Shown here one piece after another: positions 27,656 to 36,436 of a stretch of 64,000 nucleotides of DNA. The stretch is from Pseudomonas sp. ERMR1:02 (GTDB taxonomy: Bacteria > Pseudomonadota > Gammaproteobacteria > Pseudomonadales > Pseudomonadaceae). How positions within the stretch are numbered: position 1 is the stretch's first letter; each line of letters starts with the position of its first letter. The DNA is taken from assembly GCF_002277815.1 (NCBI RefSeq), contig NZ_NKJI01000022.1, forward strand, positions 1-64,000. Direction: 5' to 3'. The position numbers and the translations under genes were made by a program. The notes below the pieces were generated by a model. That model was not told where the DNA came from and made no database searches. It saw only the letters and a program-made list of their open reading frames with translations.

Positions 27656-29191
27656 ATGCAACGTAGCGACGTGTTGATCATCGGCGCCGGCCCGACCGGG
27701 CTGGTACTGGCGCTGTGGCTGAGCAAACAGGGCATTCGCGTACGCATTGTCGACAAGGCTTCAGCCCCCGGTACCACGTCGCGGGCGCTGGCCGTGCAGG
27801 CGCGGACGCTGGAGTTGTATCGTCAGCTCGACCTCGCCGACGCCGTCGTCAAGAACGGCCATCGAGTGGCCGCGGCCAATTTCTGGGTCAAGGGCGAGCC
27901 GGTGGCACGCTTGCCGCTGAGCCGCGTCGGCGAAGGCCTGACGCCTTACGCGTTCCTCGAAATCTATCCGCAGGACGAACACGAACGGCTGTTGATCGAT
28001 CGCCTCGAAACTTTCGGCATTACCGTAGAACGCGACACCGAACTAACTGGTTTCGAGGAAATCGGCAATGGCATCAGCGCGACGCTGCGCCTGCCCGACG
28101 GTCAGCAGGAAAACTGCGAGGCCTGTTACCTGGCCGGTTGCGACGGCGCCCGTTCGGTCGTGCGCAAGACCTTGGACACCGGATTCCCCGGCGGCACGTA
28201 TCAGCAGATTTTCTATGTCGCCGATGTGCAGGCCAGCGGTCCGACGTTCAACGGTGAACTGCATGTGGACCTCGACGAAGCGGATTTCCTCGCGGTGTTC
28301 CCGCTGGCAAGCAAGGGTCGTGCACGCTTGATCGGCACGGTACGCGACGAGCGCGCCAAACAGGCCGAAACCCTGCGATTCGAAGACGTCAGCGGCCGGG
28401 CCATCGAGCATATGAACGTCAAGATTGAGCAACTGAACTGGTTCTCGACCTACCGCGTGCATCATCGGGTGGCGGATCACTTCCGCACCGGGCGTGCGTT
28501 TTTACTGGGCGACGCCGCTCATGTGCACAGTCCCGCCGGTGGTCAGGGCATGAACACCGGGATTGGCGATGCAATCAACCTGGCGTGGAAACTCGCGGCA
28601 GTACTGAGCGGTGGCGCCGAGGCACAATTGCTCGCCACCTATGAAACCGAACGCATCGCGTTTGCCCGCAAACTGGTGGCCACCACCGATCGGGTCTTCA
28701 CGTTCGTCACCGCCGAAGGACGCATGGCCGACTTGTTGCGCACACGCCTGGCGCCATTCCTGATTCCGAAAATGGCCTCGTTTGAAACATCCCGCGAATT
28801 TCTCTTCCGCACAGTGTCGCAGATCACCCTGAACTACCGTGGGATGCCCCTGAGCACTGGCGTTGCCGGGCACGTTCATGGCGGCGACCGCCTGCCCTGG
28901 GCGCATGATGGCGAGGGGGACAATTTCGAACCGCTGAAGTGTCCGACCTGGCAGGTGCATGTGTATGGCGACACCAGTGACGAAATGATCGCCTGGTGCC
29001 ACGAGCATCATCTGCCGCTGCATGTGTTCGACTGGCGACCGGCGTTTGAATCGGCAGGCCTGGGGCGCAATGGTTTTTATCTGTTGCGGCCGGATACATA
29101 TGTGGCTATTGCCGAAACGTGCTCCGATCCGAAGGTGATCGAGCGGTATTTCCGGGATCACGGGATCCGGCCGTTTTTCGGCAAGTCCTGA
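27656..29191 (+). CDS. FAD-dependent aromatic-ring monooxygenase (PheA/TfdB/UbiH superfamily)
   Basis: A 511-residue intact protein with the class A flavoprotein monooxygenase motifs: VLIIGAGPTGLVLALWLSKQ (dinucleotide fold), a DG motif in AGCDGARSVVRKTL and GDAAHVHSPAGGQGMNTGIG (FAD ribityl contact). It uses NAD(P)H and O2 to hydroxylate an aromatic or related substrate. Substrate and partners are not revealed by the context. AAGGAGGA before the ATG supports the start. Confidence 0.88.
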   Translation: MQRSDVLIIGAGPTGLVLALWLSKQGIRVRIVDKASAPGTTSRALAVQARTLELYRQLDLADAVVKNGHRVAAANFWVKGEPVARLPLSRVGEGLTPYAFLEIYPQDEHERLLIDRLETFGITVERDTELTGFEEIGNGISATLRLPDGQQENCEACYLAGCDGARSVVRKTLDTGFPGGTYQQIFYVADVQASGPTFNGELHVDLDEADFLAVFPLASKGRARLIGTVRDERAKQAETLRFEDVSGRAIEHMNVKIEQLNWFSTYRVHHRVADHFRTGRAFLLGDAAHVHSPAGGQGMNTGIGDAINLAWKLAAVLSGGAEAQLLATYETERIAFARKLVATTDRVFTFVTAEGRMADLLRTRLAPFLIPKMASFETSREFLFRTVSQITLNYRGMPLSTGVAGHVHGGDRLPWAHDGEGDNFEPLKCPTWQVHVYGDTSDEMIAWCHEHHLPLHVFDWRPAFESAGLGRNGFYLLRPDTYVAIAETCSDPKVIERYFRDHGIRPFFGKS

Positions 29192-29205
29192 AAACACCAG
29201 TCCAT

Positions 29206-29320
29206 TGTAGGAGCGAGCCTGCTCGCGATGGTCGTCAACGATAACGCGGCTAGCCTGATACCCCGCGGCGATCTCGGGTTTTTCGTCGGAACGCCGCCCG
29301 GAGCAGGCTCGCTCCTACAG
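29206..29320. repeat. Asymmetric REP pair with a CGTCGGAACGCCGCCCGGAG insert
   Basis: The left arm is the GTAGGAGCGAGC type; the right arm has the usual tcgcgagc replaced by tcggaacgccgcccggagca. The same variant occurs at 59450-59564, so it is a distinct subfamily. Confidence 0.8.
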
Positions 29321-29333
29321 GGTTTTGCGTAAA

Positions 29334-30043
29334 TCAGTTAGAGAGGGGTTTCGGGATTTCCAGCCCGCGCTTCACCGCCGGTCGCTCCAGGAAACGTTCC
29401 AGTACCCGCGTGACGTTAGGAAAGTTCTGGATACCCACCAGATCGCCGGCCTCATAGAAGCCGATCAGGTTGCGCACCCACGGAAGGGTGGCGATATCGG
29501 CAATGGTGTAGCGCTCGCCCATGATCCAGTCCCGACCTTCCAGGCGTTTATCGAGCACACCCAGCAAACGCTTGCTTTCTTCAACGTAGCGATCTCGGGG
29601 ACGCTTGTCTTCGTAGTCCTTGCCGGCGAATTTGTTGAAGAACCCGAGCTGGCCGAACATCGGACCTATCCCGCCCATCTGAAACATCAGCCACTGGATG
29701 GTTTCGTAGCGTGCTGCCGACTCCTGGGCCAGCAGTTGCCCACTCTTGTCGGCCAGGTAAATCAGAATCGCCCCGGACTCGAACAGCGGTAACGGCTGGC
29801 CCCCGGGCCGTGGGGATCGAGGATGGCGGGGATCTTGTTGTTGGGGCTCAACGACAGGAATTCGGGGGACATCTGATCGTTGGTGTCAAAACCTACGCGG
29901 TGAGGCTCATAGGGCAGACCGATCTCTTCGAGCATGATCGAGACCTTGACGCCGTTGGGGGTCGGCAAGGAGTACAGCTGAATCCACTCCGGATACTGGG
30001 CCGGCCATTTTTGGGTGATGGGGAACGCAGACAAATCGGTCAT
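29334..30043 (-). CDS. Nu-class glutathione S-transferase / disulfide-bond oxidoreductase, YfcG-like (frameshift near 29803)
   Basis: About 236 residues after restoring one G in a GGGGG run near 29803. It begins [20 protein letters not shown], the signature of nu-class GSTs (YfcG, YghU), and continues [12 protein letters not shown] and [12 protein letters not shown] (ES glutathione contact) into a helical domain. These enzymes reduce disulfides such as 2-hydroxyethyl disulfide with glutathione. The start at 30043 has only a weak ribosome binding site. The gene stands alone. Confidence 0.83.
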
Positions 30044-30410
30044 GGGGAGGATCCACGAGAAATTGAGAATGCCGATCATAATGTAGATGACGCGGGGTGC
30101 GACGTCCGGCGCCATCAATATCGCTGATGGTCAAGATCGAAAGAGATCACAGCGCTCTTTCGCGCCATTGCGTGTAATGTGTCCACAATTTCGCAATATC
30201 CTGTCGATAACCTTTACACCAACCGTTTAAGGTTACCGGTACATTGCTTCGCCCGTGGCCGGAATAGAACCAAATGGGCGTCAGAGGACTCTGAGCACTG
30301 CCCCTTTGAAAACGGACTGGCTTAATGACATGGAAAACACCCGACGCAGGAAATTCGCGGTGTCAAGGTATGTCAGCCTTAACCCAACACGCTGAAGAAC
30401 TCATTTGTCC
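30044..30410. other. Gene-free interval with one short inverted repeat
   Basis: I see no supported gene in these 367 bases. GAAAGAG (30139-30145) and CTCTTTC (30155-30161) form an inverted repeat with a nine-base spacer. The divergent promoters of the GST and the histidine phosphatase gene must lie here. Confidence 0.5.
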
Positions 30411-31085
30411 ATGACGAATTTTCTGAAACTCGCCAAACGCTTTAAACATCGCGCCTATATTTTCCTGCCCGCCTTGCTGGCGGCCGGCGCGTTGTTCATG
30501 TTGATGGAGTCGCGCGAAAGTCGCGCGCAGCCGGCGGACGGCACCCAGACGCTGGTGTTCCTGCGCCACGCGGAAAAGCCGGCCGGCGGCCTGGGCCAGC
30601 TCAATTGCCAGGGCCTGAACCGCGCAATCGATCTGGCTACCCTGCTGCCGGAAAAATTCGGCAAGGCCAATTATGTATTTGCCGCCAACCCGACGCGTAA
30701 TGTCGAGGAAGGCGAACTGGACAACTCCTACAGTTACCTGCGTCCATTGCTGACAATCAGCCCCAGCGCGATCAAGCTCGGCTTGCCGGTGAACATCGAG
30801 TTCTCGGCCAACGACACCGACGACCTGGCCGAAGAACTGCTCCACGACAAGTATCACAACTCGGTCATCTACACCGCCTGGTCCCATGGTTATTTGCCGG
30901 CACTGATCAACAAGGTCGCCGGGGAAGCCGTCGGCCAGAAGCAGACGATCACCGAGGATTGGGAATCGAACGACTACGACTCGCTATACGTGCTGACTCT
31001 GACCTGGCACAACGGCAAGGCCAGCCTGGTGAGCCGCAGTTACAAGCAAGGGCTGGATAACGGGCCGCAGACTTGCCCGATCTGA
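30411..31085 (+). CDS. Histidine phosphatase superfamily protein, membrane-anchored
   Basis: A 224-residue protein with an N-terminal hydrophobic anchor or uncleaved signal (AYIFLPALLAAGALFMLME) and then the phosphohistidine motif LVFLRHAEKP, with Glu/Lys in place of the usual Gly. The second active-site region is AWSHGYLPALI. The domain is likely periplasmic. Related proteins act as phosphatases on small phosphate esters, but the substrate here is unknown. Confidence 0.8.
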   Translation: MTNFLKLAKRFKHRAYIFLPALLAAGALFMLMESRESRAQPADGTQTLVFLRHAEKPAGGLGQLNCQGLNRAIDLATLLPEKFGKANYVFAANPTRNVEEGELDNSYSYLRPLLTISPSAIKLGLPVNIEFSANDTDDLAEELLHDKYHNSVIYTAWSHGYLPALINKVAGEAVGQKQTITEDWESNDYDSLYVLTLTWHNGKASLVSRSYKQGLDNGPQTCPI

Positions 31086-31110
31086 GTTTTGTGGTGGCTG
31101 TTCCGGCCCC

Positions 31111-31193
31111 TTCGCGAGCAAGCCCGCTCCCACATTAAACCGCATTCATTCTGGAAAAATGCGATCAAATGTGGGAGCGGGCTTGCTCGCGAA
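31111..31193. repeat. REP pair, GTGGGAGCGGGC type
   Basis: Inverted arms ttcgcgagcaagcccgctcc and complement flank a spacer with cgcattcattctggaaaaatgcg-like pairing. It lies between convergent genes. Confidence 0.9.
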
Positions 31194-31212
31194 GAGGCCG
31201 GCAAAACCAACC

Positions 31213-32315
31213 TCACTCTCGCTGACTCACCCTCTCGCGCAAATACTCGATAACCGCCCCCGCTCCCCCGCAAACTCGATCCGCACCCCTTTCTTCTCCC
31301 GCTGAAACGCGTACATCGGGTCGTAATACTCAACCAGCAACCCCTCGATCCAGCCCCGGTGCAAATCCACCGCGCCGCTGCGTCCTTGCTCCGCCAATGC
31401 CTCTTCCATCAATACCAGCATCCGTCGATGGCGCTCGCCGCCCAGGCGCTTCTGTACGTTGTCCAGGCTCGCGAGCATGCGTTCGCAAAACAGCACAAAG
31501 CCTTCATCGCCATGCACATGGATGAACTCGGCACACAAGTCCACCACGTAATCACGCAGGATCCGTTCGACCCGCCCTTGCAGGCTGTCTTCGAGCCAGA
31601 CCATCGCAAACTGCTGCATGCCCTGATACAGCGGCAATGGCAATGCGCAACGGCCGATCGCACGGTTCTCGTCTTCCAGCACGAATTGTTCGATGCCGTG
31701 GGCGCGCTTCTTCAGCAGGTCCACCGCCAGGCGATTCTCAAAGTCGATATTGGACGGTTGGCCGGTGGCACGTTTGCCGAAACTGGAGCCGCGATGATTG
31801 GCGTGACCTTCAAGGTCCAGCCCGTTGTGCAATTGCGTGAGCACTTCGGTTTTCCCGGTGCCGGTCATGCCGCCGAGCAACACGAAATCGCACTGGGCAA
31901 TGGCTTGGTCGACCGTCTCCAGCAGGAAATTACGCATAGCCTTATAGCCGCCAGCGACTCGGGGATAATCGATGCCCGCCTCGGCCTTGAGCCACTGCTG
32001 GACGATCTGCGAACGCAAGCCGCCGCGAAAACAATACAAAAACCCATCGGGATGCGCCCTGGCGAAGTCCGCCCAGGCCTGGAGGCGTTCGACCTTGACG
32101 GCGCCGGACACCAGTTGATGACCCAGCTCGAGAGCGGCTTGCTGACCCTGTTGCTTGAAGCAGGTGCCGACCCGTTGCCGCTCGTGATCGTTCATCAGCG
32201 GCAGGTTGACCACACCGGGGAAAGCGCCCTTGGAAAACTCGACTGGCGCGCGGACATCCATCATCGGCCGGTCGTTGAGGAAGATGTTGCGGTAGTCGGC
32301 GCATTCGACAGACAT
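31213..32315 (-). CDS. mnmH: tRNA 2-selenouridine synthase (frameshift near 31271)
   Basis: 367 residues after repair. An N-terminal rhodanese domain carries the catalytic Cys in [12 protein letters not shown], and a P-loop domain carries [12 protein letters not shown] (Walker A). MnmH (SelU/YbbB) geranylates 2-thiouridine in tRNA and then replaces it with selenium from selenophosphate. A G run near 31271 is one base short; restored, the C-terminus reads [15 protein letters not shown] and stops at 31213-31215. The ATG overlaps the selD stop (TGATG), so the selenophosphate maker and user are translationally coupled. Confidence 0.92.
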
Positions 32316-33349
32316 CAGGACACCTCGACGGCGTGGCTCTGTCGTTCGACCAGTTCGCCGATGGGTTCAAGGTTCAGGCCCAGTTCGGCGGCCACTTCAA
32401 GGAACTGTTGATTGCCCTCGGGAGTGACCGCAACCAGCAGACCTCCACTGGTCTGCGGGTCGCACAGCACGCGTTTGTGCAGTTCCTGAAGTCGCCCCAA
32501 CTTGCTGGCATAGCTGTCGAAGTTGCGTAAGGTGCCGCCGGGAATGCAGCCCTGTTCGAGGTAATACTCGACACCCGGCAGACGCGGCACCCGGTCGTAT
32601 CGGATACGCGCGGTCAGCTTGCTGCCATCAGCCATTTCCACCAGATGCCCAAGCAGCCCGAAACCGGTAACGTCGGTCATCGCCGTCACGCCGTCGAGCT
32701 TGCCGAAGCGGCTGCCGGGTTTGTTCAGGGTGCACATCCAGTCGCGCGCCAGGCCGATGTCGGCGGTGCGCAACTTGCCCTTCTTTTCGGCGGTGGTAAG
32801 GATGCCGATGCCCAGGGGCTTGGTCAGGTAAAGCAAGCAGCCAGCGGTGGCGGTGTCGTTGCGCTTCATGTGGCGTTTTTCCACCAGGCCGGTGACGGCC
32901 AGCCCGAAGATCGGTTCCGGCGCGTCGATGGAGTGTCCGCCAGCCAGTGGAATGCCCGCCTCGTCGCACACCGAACGGCCGCCACGAATCACTTCGCGGG
33001 CAATCTCCGGCGCCAGCACATTGACCGGCCAACCGAGAATCGCAATCGCCATCAACGGGTCGCCGCCCATGGCGTAGATATCGCTGATGGCATTGGTCGC
33101 GGCGATGCGGCCGAAATCGAAGGGATCGTCGACGATCGGCATGAAAAAGTCGGTGGTCGAGACCACGCCGCGCTCTGCGTCAATCGAATAGACCGCCGCG
33201 TCATCGCGCGAGGCGTTGCCGACCCAGAGCTTCGGGTCCAGATTCTGCGCGCCGCTGCCGGCCAGAATCACTTCCAGAACCTGAGGGGAAATCTTGCAAC
33301 CGCAACCAGCGCCATGGCTGTACTGGGTCAGGCGAATCGGCTCGCTCAT
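32315..33349 (-). CDS. selD: Selenide, water dikinase (selenophosphate synthetase)
   Basis: A 344-residue intact enzyme. The N-terminal [16 protein letters not shown] carries the catalytic Cys and Lys; SRDDAAVY and [20 protein letters not shown] form the ATP/Mg site. It makes selenophosphate from selenide and ATP. The active-site residue is Cys, not selenocysteine. It is first in a two-gene operon with mnmH. Selenoprotein genes selA/selB are not in the window. Confidence 0.94.
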   Translation of the reverse strand: MSEPIRLTQYSHGAGCGCKISPQVLEVILAGSGAQNLDPKLWVGNASRDDAAVYSIDAERGVVSTTDFFMPIVDDPFDFGRIAATNAISDIYAMGGDPLMAIAILGWPVNVLAPEIAREVIRGGRSVCDEAGIPLAGGHSIDAPEPIFGLAVTGLVEKRHMKRNDTATAGCLLYLTKPLGIGILTTAEKKGKLRTADIGLARDWMCTLNKPGSRFGKLDGVTAMTDVTGFGLLGHLVEMADGSKLTARIRYDRVPRLPGVEYYLEQGCIPGGTLRNFDSYASKLGRLQELHKRVLCDPQTSGGLLVAVTPEGNQQFLEVAAELGLNLEPIGELVERQSHAVEVS

Positions 33350-33390
33350 CGCATGGATCTCTTGGGATAGGTGCGACCGATTCTAGCCCT

Positions 33391-33480
33391 GTGGGAGCGG
33401 GCTTGCTCGCGAAAGCGGTGTGTCAGTCAATGCATGTGCCGATTGATACACCGCTTTCGCGAGCAAGCCCGGCTCCCACA
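33391..33480. repeat. REP pair, GTGGGAGCGGGC type
   Basis: Inverted arms have the gcggtgtgtcag / ttgatacaccgc inner pairing. It lies between selD (upstream of its start) and the end of the quinone-reductase-like gene. Confidence 0.88.
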
Positions 33481-33490
33481 TTGATCAGGG

Positions 33491-34446
33491 TTACGGCAGC
33501 AGAATCACTTTATCGCCGCTACCCTGATTCACCTGCGCATAGCGCTCCAACCCCTCGGCCAATGGCGACTCGAACAATCCTTGTGGCAATGGCAGCAAAT
33601 CCTGATCGAAGAATTTGCCGAACTGATCGAGCATCGCCGCGCAGGCTTGTACGCCGTACAGCAACGAGTTGATACCCACCACCGATCCGCCTTTGCGATA
33701 CAGCGCCAGTGCCGGCAACTGCACCATGCCATCTACCGGTGCGGCGATGATGGCGATGCGCCCGAACGCGGCAAGTGCCGCGACGGAGGCCGGCAGCCAG
33801 AAGCCGGTGGTGTCGAAAATCACGTCAGCGCCACCGCTGAAAACGGCATTTACCTGTGCACCCAAATCCTCGGGCTTATCGAGTTGCAGTGTCTGATAAC
33901 CCTGGGCCTGCAAGTCCTTGACCTGCTCCGGCCGGCGCGCCGCCGCCAGCACCTGGGCGCCACGCACTTTCGCCAAGGCCAGCGCGGCATTGCCTACCGC
34001 CCCGCCGCCGATCACCAGCAACCGGGTTTGTGCCGTCACCAGGCTGCGCTCCAACGCATCCCACGCCGTGGTGTAGGGCACGCCAAGGCTGGCAGCTTGA
34101 GCGAAGCTCAAATGTGTGGGTTTAAGGGCCACGCCATTGGCCGGCAGTTTGACGAATTGCGCATGGGAGCCGTCGGCGAAAAAGCCCAGCTCACGGCCAG
34201 TGCCCCAGACCTGCTGGCCGATCAGCGCTTGCGGGCCCTCAACGACGATGCCGGCGAAGTCACGACCGGGAATGCGCGGCAAGGTGGTGTAGGGAAAGCG
34301 TCCCAGTACGTTTTTCACATCGCTGGGTTAAGGCCGGCCGCCTTGATCTCGACCAGCACTTCATCGGCGCCGGGAACGGGGGTTGGCACCTCGACATAGC
34401 GCAGGGCCGAGAGATCGCCGGTTTTATCGAACTGTAGTGCTTTCAT
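33491..34446 (-). CDS. Zinc-independent MDR/quinone oxidoreductase-like protein (frameshift near 34327)
   Basis: 318 residues after restoring one C in a CCC run near 34327 (GLNPSDVKNVLGRFPYTT). GroES-like N-terminal domain (RFPYTTLPRIPGRDFAGIVV) and Rossmann domain (LLVIGGGAVGNAALALAKV). The catalytic zinc ligands of alcohol dehydrogenases are missing, as in quinone reductases. Reaction: NADPH-dependent reduction of a quinone or enone, not further specified. It starts 31 bp after the XapX gene and is co-directional with it. Confidence 0.83.
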
Positions 34447-34476
34447 GGGGGGTTCCATCGAGTAGATAAACAGGGT

Positions 34477-34650
34477 TCAGGAGACCCAGCCCGCAACCAG
34501 TTGCCGGCCCATCGGCCAGAGCTTTTCCCCGGCCAGCATGCCGAGCAGGCCTATCAGCGCGATGGCCGGAGGTGCGGGTGAACGAAAATCCAGGGCGCCG
34601 TAGAGCAGACCGACGCTCAGACCGATAACCAGCGAAATGAAGTAGCTCAT
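34477..34650 (-). CDS. XapX domain small membrane protein
   Basis: A 57-residue protein with two hydrophobic segments (YFISLVIGLSVGLLYGALDF and PPAIALIGLLGMLAGEKLWP), matching the XapX family (DUF1427). Members have no proven function and often sit near redox enzymes or hydrolases. GGAG precedes the ATG at 34650, and the quinone-reductase-like gene follows in the same direction. Confidence 0.8.
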   Translation of the reverse strand: MSYFISLVIGLSVGLLYGALDFRSPAPPAIALIGLLGMLAGEKLWPMGRQLVAGWVS

Positions 34651-34753
34651 GGCAGACTCCGTAGGCAATTGAGGTATGCCTGAAAGTCTAAATCGTGGTC
34701 CCGGCGAGCAACGGTCAAGCGCTTCTGAATTCCGGCCAATTTACCGCAAGACC

Positions 34754-34853
34754 TGTAGGAGCGAGCCTGCTCGCGATGGACTACAAAACACCGCGTTTAA
34801 CCAGAAAATACGCGTTATCGTTAACGTCCATCGCGAGCGAGCTCGCTCCTACA
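34754..34853. repeat. REP pair, GTAGGAGCGAGC type, overlapping the AraC gene end
   Basis: Inverted arms flank a spacer with cgttatcgttaacg. The right arm forms part of the apparent C-terminal coding end of the AraC gene. Confidence 0.9.
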
Positions 34854-35621
34854 AGGGCCAGCGGCAAATTGCGAAGGCGCGACACCCAGTTCGCGGCGGA
34901 ACATGTCGCTGAAGCTGCTGGGGGAATAACCCAACTCCCGCGCGATGGCACTGACCGGCACACCCTGGATCAACTCGGCCGCCGCCGTCGCCAGTTGTAC
35001 CTGGCGCCGCCACTCGGCGAAACCCATACCCAGGCCATCCTTGAACAACCGCGCCAAGGTACGCACGCTGGCACCGGCATTTTCGGCGTGTTGTTCGAAG
35101 GGAATGTCCAGCGAGGGCTGGGCCATGACCGCCTGACACAGGTTCATCAGACGCCGGTCGGAATCGTCCGGTAGCGCGATTCTCATCAGCGAACGCCTGG
35201 CCCGCTTCAGCTCCAGCAGCGCCAGCCCCACCAATGCCTCGTAATACTCCGGGGCACCGTCGTTGCCCTGCTCCACCAGACCCACGATCAACTCGCGCAA
35301 CAGCCCGCCCACTTCAATTACCTGCACATTGTCATCAAGCGTTGCAGCCAGTGAGGGTCGCAGGTAGATGTTGCGCATCTGCAGGTCGGAAACCACGCGA
35401 ATCCCGTGGGGCACGCCCGGCGGCAACCAAACGGCCCGTTGCGGCGGCACCACCAGTGCCTCGTGGGGCGTCTCGACCCACATCACCCCGCTCATCGCAT
35501 ACAGTAACTGCCCCCAGACATGCTCGTGCGGCTCGATGAACAACCCGCGCGGATAGGTACGCGCCAACGGTTGCACGGGCACATCGGTGTCACTCAAATC
35601 GGGTGGCGCGGCAAGAGCCAT
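34821..35621 (-). CDS. AraC family transcriptional regulator with cupin N-terminal domain
   Basis: About 266 residues. An N-terminal cupin-like sensor (RGLFIEPHEHVWGQLLYAMS, then RAVWLPPGVPHGIRVVSDLQ) and a C-terminal pair of helix-turn-helix motifs (NAGASVRTLARLFKDGLGMG, then VSAIARELGYSPSSFSDMFR). The last 12 residues (GPCRSELARDGR) are encoded by a REP. One more C in the CCC run just before it would give a stop at the REP TAG, so the true end may be AAGPL. Target genes are unknown; the divergent 75-residue gene is nearest. Confidence 0.83.
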   Translation of the reverse strand: MALAAPPDLSDTDVPVQPLARTYPRGLFIEPHEHVWGQLLYAMSGVMWVETPHEALVVPPQRAVWLPPGVPHGIRVVSDLQMRNIYLRPSLAATLDDNVQVIEVGGLLRELIVGLVEQGNDGAPEYYEALVGLALLELKRARRSLMRIALPDDSDRRLMNLCQAVMAQPSLDIPFEQHAENAGASVRTLARLFKDGLGMGFAEWRRQVQLATAAAELIQGVPVSAIARELGYSPSSFSDMFRRELGVAPSQFAAGPCRSELARDGR

Positions 35622-35769
35622 GGGCAATAATCATTGGGGTTGGGGGGGAAGCTACATGTTAACCAGACGCTACACCTGCCGCCAGCGAACGCAACCGTCT
35701 GCCAATCCGACTGAATTTTCCGCGAGGCCAGCGATCCGTTTATTTACGACAGGGAGGAATACAGGCCAA

Positions 35770-35997
35770 ATGAACAATGCAAAACTCTTCGTCATCGAAT
35801 ACACCCTTCATGGCGCCCCCAAATCGTTCATTATCCGCCTGGATAAAATGGACAACGCCGAGGCTTGGCATTGGGCGAGTTGCGACGCGGGAATCGGCAG
35901 GATTCCACGCTTTGGCCGGGAAAAGGTGCAAAAGACCAGCAAGCCGATGGCAGAGAAGTTCGGCGTGGAAAACGTCAAATGGCGGCCGGCGAACTGA
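35770..35997 (+). CDS. Small conserved hypothetical protein (possibly DUF6555)
   Basis: A 75-residue soluble protein (KLFVIEYTLHGAPKSFIIRL, then MDNAEAWHWASCDAGIGRIP, then a Lys-rich tail). It looks like a conserved Pseudomonas small protein; the DUF6555 label is from memory and needs a search. GGAGG lies about 12 bases upstream of the ATG. Divergent from the AraC regulator. Confidence 0.6.
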   Translation: MNNAKLFVIEYTLHGAPKSFIIRLDKMDNAEAWHWASCDAGIGRIPRFGREKVQKTSKPMAEKFGVENVKWRPAN

Positions 35998-36056
35998 CGC
36001 CTCGCAGCCTGGAGATGGAGCCCGACCGGGCTCCGTTGTTCTGTGCGTGATCCCTA

Positions 36057-36218
36057 TCAGCCATGGGCGCACTTGCAACCTTGATGGGCGCATTCTTCAC
36101 CGTGCTCGTGGTGCTTGGCACAAGCCTCACAGCAAAAGTGCTTGCCGTGACGCACGATCGGATGTTCACCGAGCTTGCAGTTGCATTTAGGACAGTCACA
36201 TTTACGGTCATCGGTCAT
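36057..36218 (-). CDS. Bacterial metallothionein
   Basis: A 53-residue protein with ten Cys: CDCPKCNC near the N-terminus, FCCEAC in the middle, and EEC then GCKC at the C-terminus, together with a His-rich stretch (HHEHGEECAH). This matches the Pseudomonas BmtA/SmtA metallothionein pattern, binding Zn2+ or Cd2+ through Cys and His in the cytosol. A GGAG precedes the ATG at 36218. No metal-regulator gene is adjacent. Confidence 0.92.
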   Translation of the reverse strand: MTDDRKCDCPKCNCKLGEHPIVRHGKHFCCEACAKHHEHGEECAHQGCKCAHG

Positions 36219-36273
36219 GGAGCTGACTCCTTGTGTAGTGGTCGTCGGGGCTGGACAACAACCCGTGTTAACA

Positions 36274-36420
36274 GTGTAGGAGCTGCCGCAGGCTGCGATC
36301 TTTTGAAGTTGAAGATCAACTGTAGGAGCGAGCCTGCTCGCGATGGACGCAAGGACACCGCGGGCTTTCAGGATGCCCGCGTCATCGTTGACGTCCATCG
36401 CGAGCAGGCTCGCTCCTACA
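36274..36420. repeat. Single REP of the GCTGCCGCAGGCTGCGATC type followed by a GTAGGAGCGAGC pair
   Basis: gtaggagctgccgcaggctg with a following cgatctttt stands alone at 36274-36304; a normal inverted pair follows at 36321-36420 with the spacer cgtcatcgttgacg. Confidence 0.88.
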
Positions 36421-36436
36421 GGTCAGGCAGTGTCTG

